Source: Pelagophyceae sp. CCMP2097 (taxonomy: Eukaryota > Sar > Pelagophyceae). Taken from it: a stretch of 30,609 nt of DNA. Positions 17,452 to 25,839 of this stretch are shown here, piece by piece. Under the pieces are notes generated by a model. That model did not search any database. It had not been told where the DNA came from and worked only from the letters and a program-made list of their open reading frames with translations. Position 1 is the stretch's first letter, and every line of letters begins with the position of its first letter. The stretch spans positions 351,410-382,018 of the forward strand of contig MU657183.1 in assembly GCA_026770575.1 (NCBI GenBank). Direction: 5' to 3'. A program made the position numbers and the translations under genes.

Positions 17452-20400
17452 ATGGTCGACTTTGTCCTCGTTGACTCCTGGCACTCGGAGCCATCGGCCT
17501 TCTCCTCCGAGTCATCGGCCTTTTCCTCATCCGAAGCCATCGAACCAGGCGCATCGCCGCCCGCGCCCGCGCTGTCGGCCACGGCGGCGTCGCTCTTCGC
17601 CGAGTATGACGGTCCCGCGCAGCAAACGGCCGTGGGCCTCTGCATCAATGCGGCGGAAACGGCGGAAGACGACGCGCGCAACGCCGTCGATCTGGTCGTC
17701 GCGTTGGACGCCGCTTGCCGCGTCGACGCGCCGGGATACCCGGACAGCTATCGACGGCAAAGTTGGGGCCGGTCCGAGAGGCTGCGGTTCAAGGCAGACG
17801 TTGAGGCCGTCGGGGGACCACCCCAGAGTTCGAGAGGCTGCGGTAAAAGGCCGTCGTCGGGTGCCTCAAACCAAACCCTGAAGCGAGCCTCGGCGCACCG
17901 CCGTTCTGTAGGTCAGCGGGTCGATGCAAGGCGAGAAGCTTCGGCTGTGCAAGGACACAGTGGACTCTCTTTTGAAGGAATTGAAGATCGAAGATTCCTT
18001 CGCTTTAATCACGTTCGACTGGGAGGCCGAGATAATCGTCGAACCCATGAAGTGCACCGTAGAGAACAAGGAATGCGCGCGCAAGGCTTTGGCAAAGGTC
18101 ACAACTCACGGATTTACGAACTTGAGCGGTGGCTTGTTCGCTGCTTTATGCGCCGAAGCGGACGTCGTGCGCCGCGGCTGCGCCAACGCCGTGCGGTCCG
18201 TTTTACTTTTAACGGACGGCCAGGCAAACTGCGGCGTTTTCGAGCCTGAGGCGCTTCTGGAAACGCTGCGGAACGGTTTGAAGGGTGAAGGTCACGGCGG
18301 GACATCGATTTACTGCTTCGGCTACGGTGCTTCACCCGCGTCCGGTCGGAAACCGACATAGCATCTGGTCGGAAACCCCATCCGAGAGCACGACTTGACA
18401 TCGGAGCACGAGAAAGACGTTCCTGTAGAAGACGGCTCTGCCTTTGATCGAAGAAGCCGCGCGCCACGCTCGCCCGCAGGCTCCGACACCAACGACGCGC
18501 TCCTGCGCAGCGTCGCAGAGGCTGCCGGCGCGGGCCTCGGCGCGCGAAAAGGCTGCGTCCGGTCGGATGGGTGGAAACGCGGATCGTCACCTCCTGCAAC
18601 GTCACCTCGAGAAACCCGAACCGCCGTCTCCCTTCGAGGTGCCGTCTCGAGAGGCCGCCTCAAGGCGCCGTTTCGAGTGGCCGTTTCGAGTGGCCGTCTA
18701 AAGAGGCCGCCCCGAGGAACCGTCTGAAGGAGCCTTATTCTGGGGGCTTTTTCGAGGGGGCTTCTTTCGAAGGGCCATCCCGGAGCGTCGGCGTCTCGAG
18801 TGGCTAGGAGCCGTCTAACGGCGCCGTTACGAGGGGCCCTCTCGAGGGGCGATTTCGAAGCGTCGTCTCGAGGGGCCGTCTCAAGGCGCCGTTCGAGGTG
18901 CCTTTTCGAGAGGGGCCGTCTCAAAGGTCAGAGAGGGGTCGTCTCGAGGTGGCGTCTCGAGGGGTTCGTCTCGAGGGGGCCGTCTCAAGGGCCTTTTCGA
19001 GGGACCCTCTCGAGGGGCGTTTTCGAAGCGTCGTCTCGAGGGACCGCCTCAAGGCGCCGTTTCGAGAGGCCGTCTCAAGGCGCTTTCTCAAAGATCGGAG
19101 GGGCCGCCCGGAGGCGCCGTCTCGAAGTGCCGTCTCGAGGGGCCGTCTCGAGGGGTCCTCGAACGGGCCGCCTCGAAGCGTCGTCTTTAGGGACCGTTTC
19201 GAAGTGCCCTCTCGACTCGAGGGGCCGGCAAGAGGGGCTGAATCGAGAAGCCTTCTCGAAGGGTCGTCTAAAGAGACCGTCTCAAGGAGTCGTCTAAAGA
19301 GGCCATTTCGAGAGGCCGTCTTGAGGGGCCGTCCCGAGGCGCCGTTTCGAGGGGCCGTCTAAAAGAGGCCGTCCCGAGGGGCCGTCTCGAGGCGCCGTCT
19401 CGAGGGGTCTTCTCGAGCTCCCGAGCGGCCGTCTCGAGGGGCCTTTTCGAAGCGCCGTCTCGAGGAGTCGCGCCCGGCGGCAGAGATACCCGCTTCGAGC
19501 CCCGTGTGGCCCCAAGGCGCGCCACAGCCCAAAGTTTGAACCCTCGTCGCAAGCAAGGATGGCGGGTACTTTTAATTACTAGTATGCATACATTTATGTA
19601 TTTAATTATTACAGTAATTAAATAATTAAATAATTGCTTGCTTGCTTAAAATCCACCCTTAATTGAATTGGTACAGTTGTGTAGGTATTACTTTATCGAG
19701 ACGGAGGCGCAGGTCACCGCCGCGTTCGCCGACGCTTTGGGCGGCCTGCTCTCCGTCGTGGCGCAGAACGTCCGAGTCCAAGCCAAGGGCCTCAACGGCG
19801 CAAAGATCATCAAATGTGCCTCGCACCCTTCAACTGAAACGGACGGCGTCTTCCGCGTCTCGCTGGGCGACTTGTTCGCCGAAGAGTCGCGGGATGTTAT
19901 CTTCGACGTTCAACTGCCTTTGGCGTCTGGGCTTTCCACGAACGACGTCATCTCCTTCGAGATCGACTACATTGCCGTATCTTCAAAGGCCCCCGAGCGC
20001 TCCAACGCCGTTGCTTCGGCGAATCGCGTTTTGAACTTAACAAAGCCGAGAGTCGAAAACGAGCATCTCAAATTGCAGTTGGCGCGTTTAAACGTCAAAA
20101 GCGCCCTCGCTACCGCGCGCCACGCGGCAGAGACGGACCTCGAAGCGGCGCGGGCGGTGATCGCCCAAGCGCGGAACGACCTCGTCGGGCTCAGCGACGC
20201 GCCTTTGTCCTTGATGCTCCGCACGGACCTGGAAGAAGCCTTTGAAAATCTGCAAACGAGCGATGCGTACGAGCAAAAGGGCCGGCACCTCCTCTCCAAC
20301 AAGATCCAATCGCACCAGGAGCAGCGCTGCCCAAAAGCCGCGTCCGAATTCGGGGTCTCGAGTCTGCCTACGCCGGATGCCCGGGTTGAAAGAGTGCCTC

Positions 20401-20508
20401 GTAGGCCAGGAGACGCGTTCCGACTCCGAGCTCACTTCGGCGAGCTTGTCGGCAAACGCGTACCGCGGGAGCATGCAGACATCCATGCGGGCCAAGTTTG
20501 GCCTTTGA
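17452..20508 (+). CDS. von Willebrand factor A (VWA) domain protein, five exons
   Basis: Proposed exons: 17452-17709, 17912-18326, 18480-18561 (or -18570), 19685-20361, 20405-20508. The VWA fold is clear. The first strand DLVVALD joins VSGSMQGEKLRLCKD to give the MIDAS D-x-S-x-S; the MIDAS Thr is in HGFTNLSGGL, and LLLTDGQANCG supplies the later Asp. FGYG joins SDTNDALLRSVAEAAG. After the long intron come YYFIETEAQVTAAFADALGG and LLSVVAQNVRV, a beta-rich segment, helices rich in Ala/Glu (20050-20250) and a C-terminus ending SMRAKFGL. VWA proteins of this layout are intracellular metal-dependent binders, often ubiquitin- or scaffold-related; no RING is visible here. The ATG at 17452 is the first Met before the domain, but the frame is open upstream into the nucleoporin-like gene. 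The first intron lacks a GT donor, and the third intron's donor is ambiguous. Confidence 0.7.
17710..17911 (+). other. Proposed 202-bp VWA intron 1 with non-GT start
   Basis: Protein continuity (ALD|VSGSM) fixes the exon ends at 17709 and 17912. The acceptor TGTAG is normal but the intron would begin GCCGCT, a GC donor without the usual GCAAGT context. A GT at 17722 would instead leave four extra residues inside the MIDAS motif. The intron contains two similar segments of about 45 bp, each including GAGAGGCTGCGGT. Confidence 0.5.
18327..18479 (+). other. 153-bp VWA intron 2
   Basis: GTGCTT...CGCAG, splitting a Gly codon (G|GC) and restoring YCFGYG-SDTNDALL. Near the donor is GCGTCCGGTCGGA, which recurs at about 18555-18567 next to the next donor. 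TGGTCGGAAACC-like units are also repeated inside the intron. Confidence 0.8.
18600..19470. repeat. Degenerate 12-14 bp minisatellite (GCCGTCTCGAGGG-like)
   Basis: Dozens of imperfect head-to-tail units of the form GCCGTCTCGAGGG, with variants GCCGTCTCAAGGC, GCCGTTTCGAGAG and GTCTAAAGAGGCC. Open frames of 70-165 codons on both strands through this block are Arg/Ser/Gly repeats produced by the array and are not taken as genes. Confidence 0.95.
19567..19660. repeat. AT-rich tract and shared 21-bp motif
   Basis: About 70 bp of almost pure A/T with short palindromes (e.g. ATTACTAGTAT, TAATTATT), followed by GCTTGCTTGCTTAAAATCCACCCT. The last 21 bases (19639-19659) match 13743-13763 with one mismatch. 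It sits 25 bp before the acceptor of VWA intron 3. Confidence 0.7.
20362..20404 (+). other. Proposed 43-bp VWA intron 4
   Basis: GTCTGC...CGTAG, phase 1. It moves the reading into the frame ending SASLSANAYRGSMQTSMRAK, rather than the Arg-rich frame that runs on to 20537. The 43-bp length equals the receptor's first intron. Confidence 0.55.
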
Positions 20509-21057
20509 TCCTCAGGCACGCGAAGCTCGGCATTTGATCGAATCCTGAGTCACGTGACATCCTCCGCGGCCAGGCCGAGGAAACGCGAGACTCCGCGGAC
20601 GCGCGAGCGGCCGCTCCAGAGGCGGCACGGCTCTCGCTCAGTCGACGGTGCCAACGCCGCCTTGCGACGGCGCGAAGGCACGCCTCAATAATAAACAACA
20701 ATAAATTAAAAGTAAAGGTCAGACCTGACGGGCTCAAATTGACGGGCTCCTTTTTGATCTGCAGATCGGCGGGGCATCAGTCACTCTTTTTATCGGCCGT
20801 CACTGCCACCGTGAGAAAAACGCAGGAGGCGCAAATTCCTAATAGAGAGGCTCCCAAAGCTATCGTACACTCACAGGGAACCGCCCTGGTAACGCCCCGC
20901 CGCAGCTACGCCCCTCTAGAGCACCTTTTATCGGCTGCTTTCTTGGATCAGGTGTTTTTTTCACCCCTCTACAACATGTTGATATTGATATCTATCGTTT
21001 CTTGTATAAAGTTCATCACATTCGTGCTAGGTTGGTTGATCCGACTCGGCCAGGGAT
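20509..21057. other. Gene-free spacer, VWA gene to PHD-finger gene
   Basis: No supported gene. Contains the left 35-bp inverted-repeat arm (20742-20776), preceded by two GACGGGCTC units 15 bp apart. A TAGAGCACCTTTT segment at about 20918 recurs at about 21128. AT content rises towards 20960-21030. Confidence 0.5.
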
Positions 21058-21761
21058 GTGTCCTCCTGGACTGGACGGCAGCCCCCCCGGGCTGCCTGCC
21101 CTGTAATTTATTATTATTATTACATTGTAGAGCACCTTTTGTTCGGCGGCTCGAATCGCCAAAATGGTTCGGCGAGCGTGCTGGCGCTGTGCTGTCTTGG
21201 TCGCCGCGTCAGACCTGTCGTCTTTTTGAAATACAACTCGGTGTGCCAGCAGTGCAACTTGGGCGCCGCGGAGGAGGAGAGCGACGACGCCGAGACGTTA
21301 CTGCTGTGCTCGTTCTGCAACCTCTCGTACCACAACAACGCCGAGTGCCTCGGCGAAGCGGGCGGCGCGATCCTCTCGACGCGCGACGCCAAGAACGAAG
21401 AGCACGAGTGGGCGTGCCCGCCGTGCTGGAAATCGGAGCTCGCGAAAGCACGCCGTGCCACACAGAGCCTCGTCGGCACGCGCCTCGTCGCTGGCAAGAA
21501 GGTGGGGAAGAAGCAGACGAAGAAGGCGGCGAAGTGAGAAGGGCGTCACGGTATTTCGACTCAAAACCTAATTTTAAGTTGACGACGCTTCGCTACCGAC
21601 TCGGCCTCGCCTCCCAGACCACCGTACCGCCCTCCACGCCCTCTCCTACGTTTTTTTTGGGCTCCTATACGTTTTTTTTGCCGTCATACGTTTTTACGTC
21701 ACTCTGTCAGTCAAAAAAATCCCCCGTGCCCCGCCGATCTGCAAATCAAAAAGGAGCCCGT
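20742..21761. mobile_element. ~1-kb segment with 35-bp terminal inverted repeats
   Basis: Left arm 20742-20776 (starts ACGGGCTCCTTTTTGAT, ends GGCGGGGCA) and right arm 21727-21761 are inverted complements over 35 bases with one mismatch. They bracket the PHD-finger frame at 21058-21537. No transposase is visible inside and no clear target-site duplication was found outside the arms, so it may be a non-autonomous element, a captured gene, or two independent copies of a short repeat. Confidence 0.5.
21058..21537 (+). CDS. PHD-finger protein
   Basis: The C-terminal ~105 residues hold a complete C4-H-C3 PHD finger: CQQC, then CSFC, then H-x4-C in SYHNNAEC, then CPPC, with the usual Trp two residues before the last Cys pair (EWACPPCW). 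A Lys-rich tail (KKVGKKQTKKAAK) resembles a nuclear-localisation signal. PHD fingers normally read histone H3 tails, so a small chromatin reader or adaptor is inferred. The 5' end is unresolved: the frame has only a GTG (21058) and no ATG. A well-placed ATG at 21164 (CCAAAATGG) is in another frame and would need an intron. A perfect hairpin, GGCAGCCC-CCCC-GGGCTGCC, lies at 21077-21096 in the putative leader, so true coding probably starts after it. Confidence 0.65.
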   Translation: MSSWTGRQPPRAACPVIYYYYYIVEHLLFGGSNRQNGSASVLALCCLGRRVRPVVFLKYNSVCQQCNLGAAEEESDDAETLLLCSFCNLSYHNNAECLGEAGGAILSTRDAKNEEHEWACPPCWKSELAKARRATQSLVGTRLVAGKKVGKKQTKKAAK

Positions 21762-22560
21762 GATGAGGGGTTGAAGATTTCCGACGATTGTATCCCGTGA
21801 TGTTCTGACGGCATTGCAGACGTGGGCGCGCCATGCTGCCCCGACTTCCACGCCGACGGCCGTACCGGCGGTCCAATCTTGTGCCCGCTCACGGAGCCGA
21901 TCCGTCTGCTGTTCCGACGAAAACGCAAACGCCCGACGATTGTGCCCCGTGATGTTCTGACGGCCTTGCGGACGTGGGAGCGCCGTGCTGCCCCGACTGC
22001 CACGCCGACGGCCGCGCCGATGGTCCACTCTGGTGCCCGCTCACGGAGCCGATCCGACTGCTGTTCCGACGAAATCGCGAACGCCCGACGATTGTGTCCC
22101 GTGATGTTCCGACGGCCTTGCAGACGTGGGAGCGCTGTGCTGCCCCGACTGCCACGCTGACGGTCGCACCGACGGTCCACTCTGTTGCCCGCTCCCGAGC
22201 CGTTTTGGCACGTCGGTTGCGCTGTGGTGGCAAGTACGTGGCCTACAGTACCTTGTGCTCGTCTACACGGAGTTCCACGGCCGCATGCTCCGCATCTACC
22301 TCACGCACCCCCGTCCAAGCGGTGCTTGAGAGCTCCAGTACATTGCCCGTCCAAGCGGCACCGGGGGCTCCAGTACATGGTCCCATTGAGAGAACCCACC
22401 ATATACCGTGACGATGAAAAGATCGGCGACGGTGCTGTACTTTGTATAGCACCACCGCTGCCCCGCGGTGACATGGCCCTCAGAGGTCCGCTGTCACCAC
22501 ACCAAGCGCCAGGCCGAGGCGAAGCCACCGCGCAAGGCCCATCATAAGCCGCACCGCCTT
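21538..22560. other. Repeat-rich stretch without supported gene
   Basis: Holds the right inverted-repeat arm and the 152-bp tandem repeat. After the repeat, the plus frame at about 22225-22329 (GLQYLVLVYTEFHGRMLRIY) looks protein-like but is short and unrecognised. At about 22310-22400, CCGTCCAAGCGG and CTCCAGTACAT each occur twice. Confidence 0.45.
21781..22240. repeat. 152-bp tandem repeat, three copies
   Basis: Units start at about 21781, 21933 and 22085 (CCGACGATTGT...CCCGTGATGTT), a constant 152-bp step. The third is slightly truncated and diverges after about 22195. 152 is not a multiple of three, so the repeat changes frame each time and is not a protein repeat. Confidence 0.9.
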
Positions 22561-23740
22561 CAATGGCGACGTGAAAAAAACCATTGTGTGAGATCCAGCA
22601 GCGACGGTCCGTCTGTTGGTTTTTAAGCAGCCTCTGTGGAGTGCATAATAGAAGAAGGAGGGGTGGCAAGAATCGCAAATGGGACTTTGGATTCAATTCT
22701 CGAAAAGTACGCACCGCAGACGCCCGTAATGTGGTATGCTCCCTTACAGATTTTCTGAGACAACACGGGGTCGGCTGTGCGAATTGGCACGTGTTATCTG
22801 GCCTGGCACCTCGCGAATATTATGTTTCTTACCGAGTGCCTCGTCGCAATTTAAATTTTATTGCCACCTGACAAAGTGTCAAAAATAACGCTGTTCTGTC
22901 AGTCGATGGCCACTTTCGCAGTGCCGACAGGGTCGCTGCCTCTGCTGACGAGGCGACCAGTTTTTCTTTGTGCAGCAAATACCGGCTTTTGTGGTTGTAG
23001 CACCAGCACCGATGCTTTCTCGCCAATCCAATGATACGGATAATGGTTCAAGATACGCAGCGGCGCAGTTATTAACATTTGTGACTGTTTGAGAAAATAG
23101 TAAGCAATGCCATTAACGTTTGCTTCATCAAGCGATTTGCTGTAAGGCCTATAATATGGTTCCTGAATTTAAAAACAGCCGCGTGAGCACGGAAATTTTT
23201 GGTCGATCAGGTCGCTTCTTAAAATTCTTATAACGTACAGCTGCATTACTGGTCCCCATGGGCACGTCGAGTAACCTTCTATATTTTGTTCATCTTAATT
23301 TGGATTGGAGTACAGTATGCTCCAACTTACGTGGTAAACATCGCCGTAGAAACAGCTTATGTTGAACAATCTCTTTTGATATCCACGTAGGTATTCCCAA
23401 TGTAAGGCAACCCATGCGTTCGAGTTGGCAATGAAAGTCGCCAGGTGTGGCAGACTCGATGCCCCAGCATGCGAAATGCACGCCACCTTCGCCACTGTCG
23501 CATTGTAATTCGCCAGCACTGGCTTTCGTGTTGTCGTCTTGTCATTTGCCCTGACGATAAACCAGGCAAGTTGTCCCGACGTATTTCAATCTCACTTCAG
23601 CTGCCTCGGACCCCTTCTTTGCGAAATGGCCGAGGCACCTTCTGAATGTAAAAATAATGATAAAATCACAGGGCGGCCCGTCCCTGAGGACTGGCGTCCA
23701 GTCCCAAAGGAAATTGCCCTGGAGGAGTCGGCTAAATCAA

Positions 23741-24073
23741 CTAAGCACGCAATTGACAAATTTTTGATAGAAGACGGCAACTACGAACATCTACATTCGA
23801 TGGGCTGTCATCTCTCATGATGCAATCCGCCTTATCATTGGATATCAAGGGCAAAAAAGGATCCCTAAACCCAATCTTCGCAAAACACTTTGCCTGGAGC
23901 ACCGCATATGCAGCGCAATCACTTAACACATGATACACATTTCCATTAATTTTCTGACCACAACAAGGAGTAAGTCTGTATGAATTTGCTCGAGTAATTC
24001 GTCCCGTCACAGTAAGGTCATTGTATTTTTCCACGAGGACTTCATAGCATTTGATGCGCAATTTAATTTTCAC
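23741..24073 (-). pseudogene. Non-LTR retroelement C-terminal-like fragment
   Basis: 110 codons. The segment RLTPCCGQKINGNVYHVLSD followed by C-x3-Y resembles the Cys/His knuckle (C-x2-C...H-x4-C) that ends many LINE-type ORF2 proteins, as in family segments of the form C-x-x-C-G...E-x-x-x-H-x-L-x-x-C. It is isolated: no reverse transcriptase lies directly upstream on this strand, so it is a fragment. The match is by pattern only. Confidence 0.4.
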
Positions 24074-24549
24074 AAGTTAACCTGGTCGAAAGACCCATGA
24101 AGAAAAAGGTCTTCGAAGGAGATATATTGCAGTACGGTCACGAGATGACCACCGACGGAGAGCCGAAACAGTAGTCGAGGTGTCTGACTGAGCCATCAGC
24201 TTGCCCTTTTGTAATAAACACCGTGTGCTTTGATGTTAGCAGCGGTTGCGCCAACACAATCTCGCCATTTAAGAATGGACAATGGCCCCATAAAATAAGT
24301 GACGCTATTCTTTATGAAATCGGCACACAGGGAATTATCATGAACTTCCATTCTTGGTGCCTCGTTCATTTGTTTAACCATACGGTTTTCTGGTAAACCG
24401 ATGATATGATTTTAAATTTGAGGGCAGCCGCTTTGGCACAGAAGCATTGCCCAATAAGGCCACATTCGCAATGTATAGCAGTGTTGTTAGTGCAAAGTTG
24501 CACATCAATCAATCTTCTATAATTTGCGAGTGCGGCCAGTTTTTCGAGG

Positions 24550-24700
24550 GGCGAAGGGCTTTTAAAGAAACGCTGGCGACGTCGCGGCGCATGACGATGC
24601 GGCGCGGCCAGTGAAGTGAGGGACGAAGGGCGTTTAAAGAAACGTGAACGAATTTGCATGTAGCTTGGTGACGTAGCGGCGGCGCATGACGCGCGACCAT
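24550..24700. repeat. Imperfect tandem duplication (~72-92 bp)
   Basis: CGAAGGGC(T/G)TTTAAAGAAACG occurs at about 24551 and 24623, and GCGGCGCATGACG occurs again about 90 bp further on. The two halves are clearly related but contain indels. Confidence 0.7.
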
Positions 24701-24950
24701 GAATGTTGCTGAGCACTTTTTCTAAAATTATCGTAAGTCGGGACAAAAAAAACACTTTTCGGGCTCGAACCCGAGTCTCTCCACATCAGCGACTGACTTC
24801 TGTTTTTGTTTGTTTCAGATTGTACTGCCTTCGAGGCTCAAACCTGCTTCTCATCAATTGGACTCACCTATTTTTATTGACCTACGACAACCTGGACGTG
24901 CGGTTGATTTTCAGCGACGCTGTTTACCCCACATAAGACCGGCGCCCTCT

Positions 24951-25611
24951 TAGCGGTGCGGATGATGGGATGATGGGTACCGAGTTGGATGTTGATGATG
25001 TTGGTTGAAATGTTTGGTATATAAACACATATGAAGACCAACCTTTGACCCTCACAGGCGGGGCAGTACGGGCCCTTATCTCTCATGGGCGCACCCTAAT
25101 CTCCTCCGGGCGCCGGGGGGGGGACCCCCTACCCCCCGTCGCTTCGCTCCAGAGGAGGGCGGTACAGACCCTAATCTCCTCCGGGCGCCGGGGGGAGACC
25201 CCCCGTACCACTTCGCGCGCCTCAACACGGGGCCGCCGACGCGATGGTCGGCGGTCGCCGCTGGGTCTTTCGAGTTACCCGGCGGGTGTGGGGCCGCCGA
25301 CACGCCGGTCGGCGACTGCCGCTGGGTCCAACAGCCTGTACCCAACGGGCATGGGCCACCGACGCGACGGGCAGGAATCGCCGCTGGTTCCATCAAGATG
25401 GAACCAACGAACGAACGCCGGCTCGACGGTCAGCGGTCGCTGCTTGGTCCCCAGAGTTCGTCCGGCGGGTTTGAGGCCGCCGCCGTGACGGTCCGCGGTC
25501 GCTCTTAGGTCCGCAGTCGCTCTGTAGGGATTTGAATATCCCCCATAATTATTTGAATTCATTTTCGGTGTTCTTCGGGAGTCTAGGCCGACGCGCAATG
25601 ACAATGGGCCT
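24951..25611. repeat. Minisatellite block (75-bp pair, then ~61-bp repeats)
   Basis: Two units starting CCCTAATCTCCTCCGGGCGCC at 25094 and 25169 (period 75). A degenerate ~61-bp repeat follows, with units starting at 25230, 25291 and 25353 and less clear ones at about 25413 and 25473 (core GGGCCGCCGACGCGA...CGCCGCTGGGTCC). The CCCCGTCGCTTCGC...GAGGAGGGC segment at about 25133-25160 recurs at about 25839-25868. A TATATAAA lies at about 25018. No gene is supported. Confidence 0.75.
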
Positions 25612-25785
25612 CGAGAGTGGCGTGAAATCCTTTGTGTCTTAGGACCGCGCCCTCGTCCGACTTCCTCCTTCAGCCAGGTATACGCGGCGTCCCCTTTTCA
25701 GACGGAAATCTACTTTAGCTCTGGTGGACTCATTGTCATTGCTCGTCCGCGCCCTGCTCTTCCACGACACGCCTCGCGTAAGCCA
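25612..25785 (-). repeat. Dispersed 174-bp repeat, copy B (inverted)
   Basis: The reverse complement aligns without gaps to 3762-3935, with about 11 mismatches by eye (about 94% identity). At 25786-25839 the end of the unit is partly duplicated in tandem, as also happens at the same end of copy A. Confidence 0.85.
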
Positions 25786-25839
25786 CCCCCCCTGCTCGTC
25801 CGCGCCCTGCTCGTCCACGACACGCGTCGCGTAAGCTGC

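Larger units (their letters stand above)
18562..19684 (+). other. ~1.1-kb VWA intron 3 filled by minisatellite
   Basis: The upstream VWA frame loses resemblance at about 18540, and coding resumes at 19685 (GTGTAG|G TAT TAC). Phase 2 is required, which fits donors at 18562 (GTCGGA) or 18571 (GTGGAA), both weak. Most of the intron is a minisatellite, followed by a strongly AT-rich tract at about 19567-19636. Confidence 0.6.
22560..24950. other. Lower-GC island with decayed frames
   Basis: Base composition is clearly more AT-rich than the flanking genes, and no frame exceeds about 130 codons. Short fragments look protein-like but are unrecognised, for example minus-strand frames at 22829-23026, 23295-23519 and 24196-24381 and plus-strand frames at 22584-22871 and 23539-23820. 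One minus-strand fragment (23741-24073) resembles a retroelement C-terminus and is listed separately. The island is best read as inserted, decayed DNA. Confidence 0.45.

Noticed and set aside
18600..19470. Several open frames of 70-165 codons on both strands, Arg/Ser/Gly-rich
   Set aside because: They are translations of a 12-14 bp minisatellite; every frame stays open because the units contain few stops.
21058..21200. N-terminal part of the PHD frame as real protein
   Set aside because: It runs through a perfect hairpin and a TTATTATTA run giving poly-Tyr, and has no ATG; it is probably leader or intron.
24741..24810. Possible tRNA on the minus strand (a GGGTTCGAGCCC-like T-arm)
   Set aside because: The CGGG/CCCG pairing leaves a six-base loop, and no matching acceptor, D or anticodon stems could be drawn.
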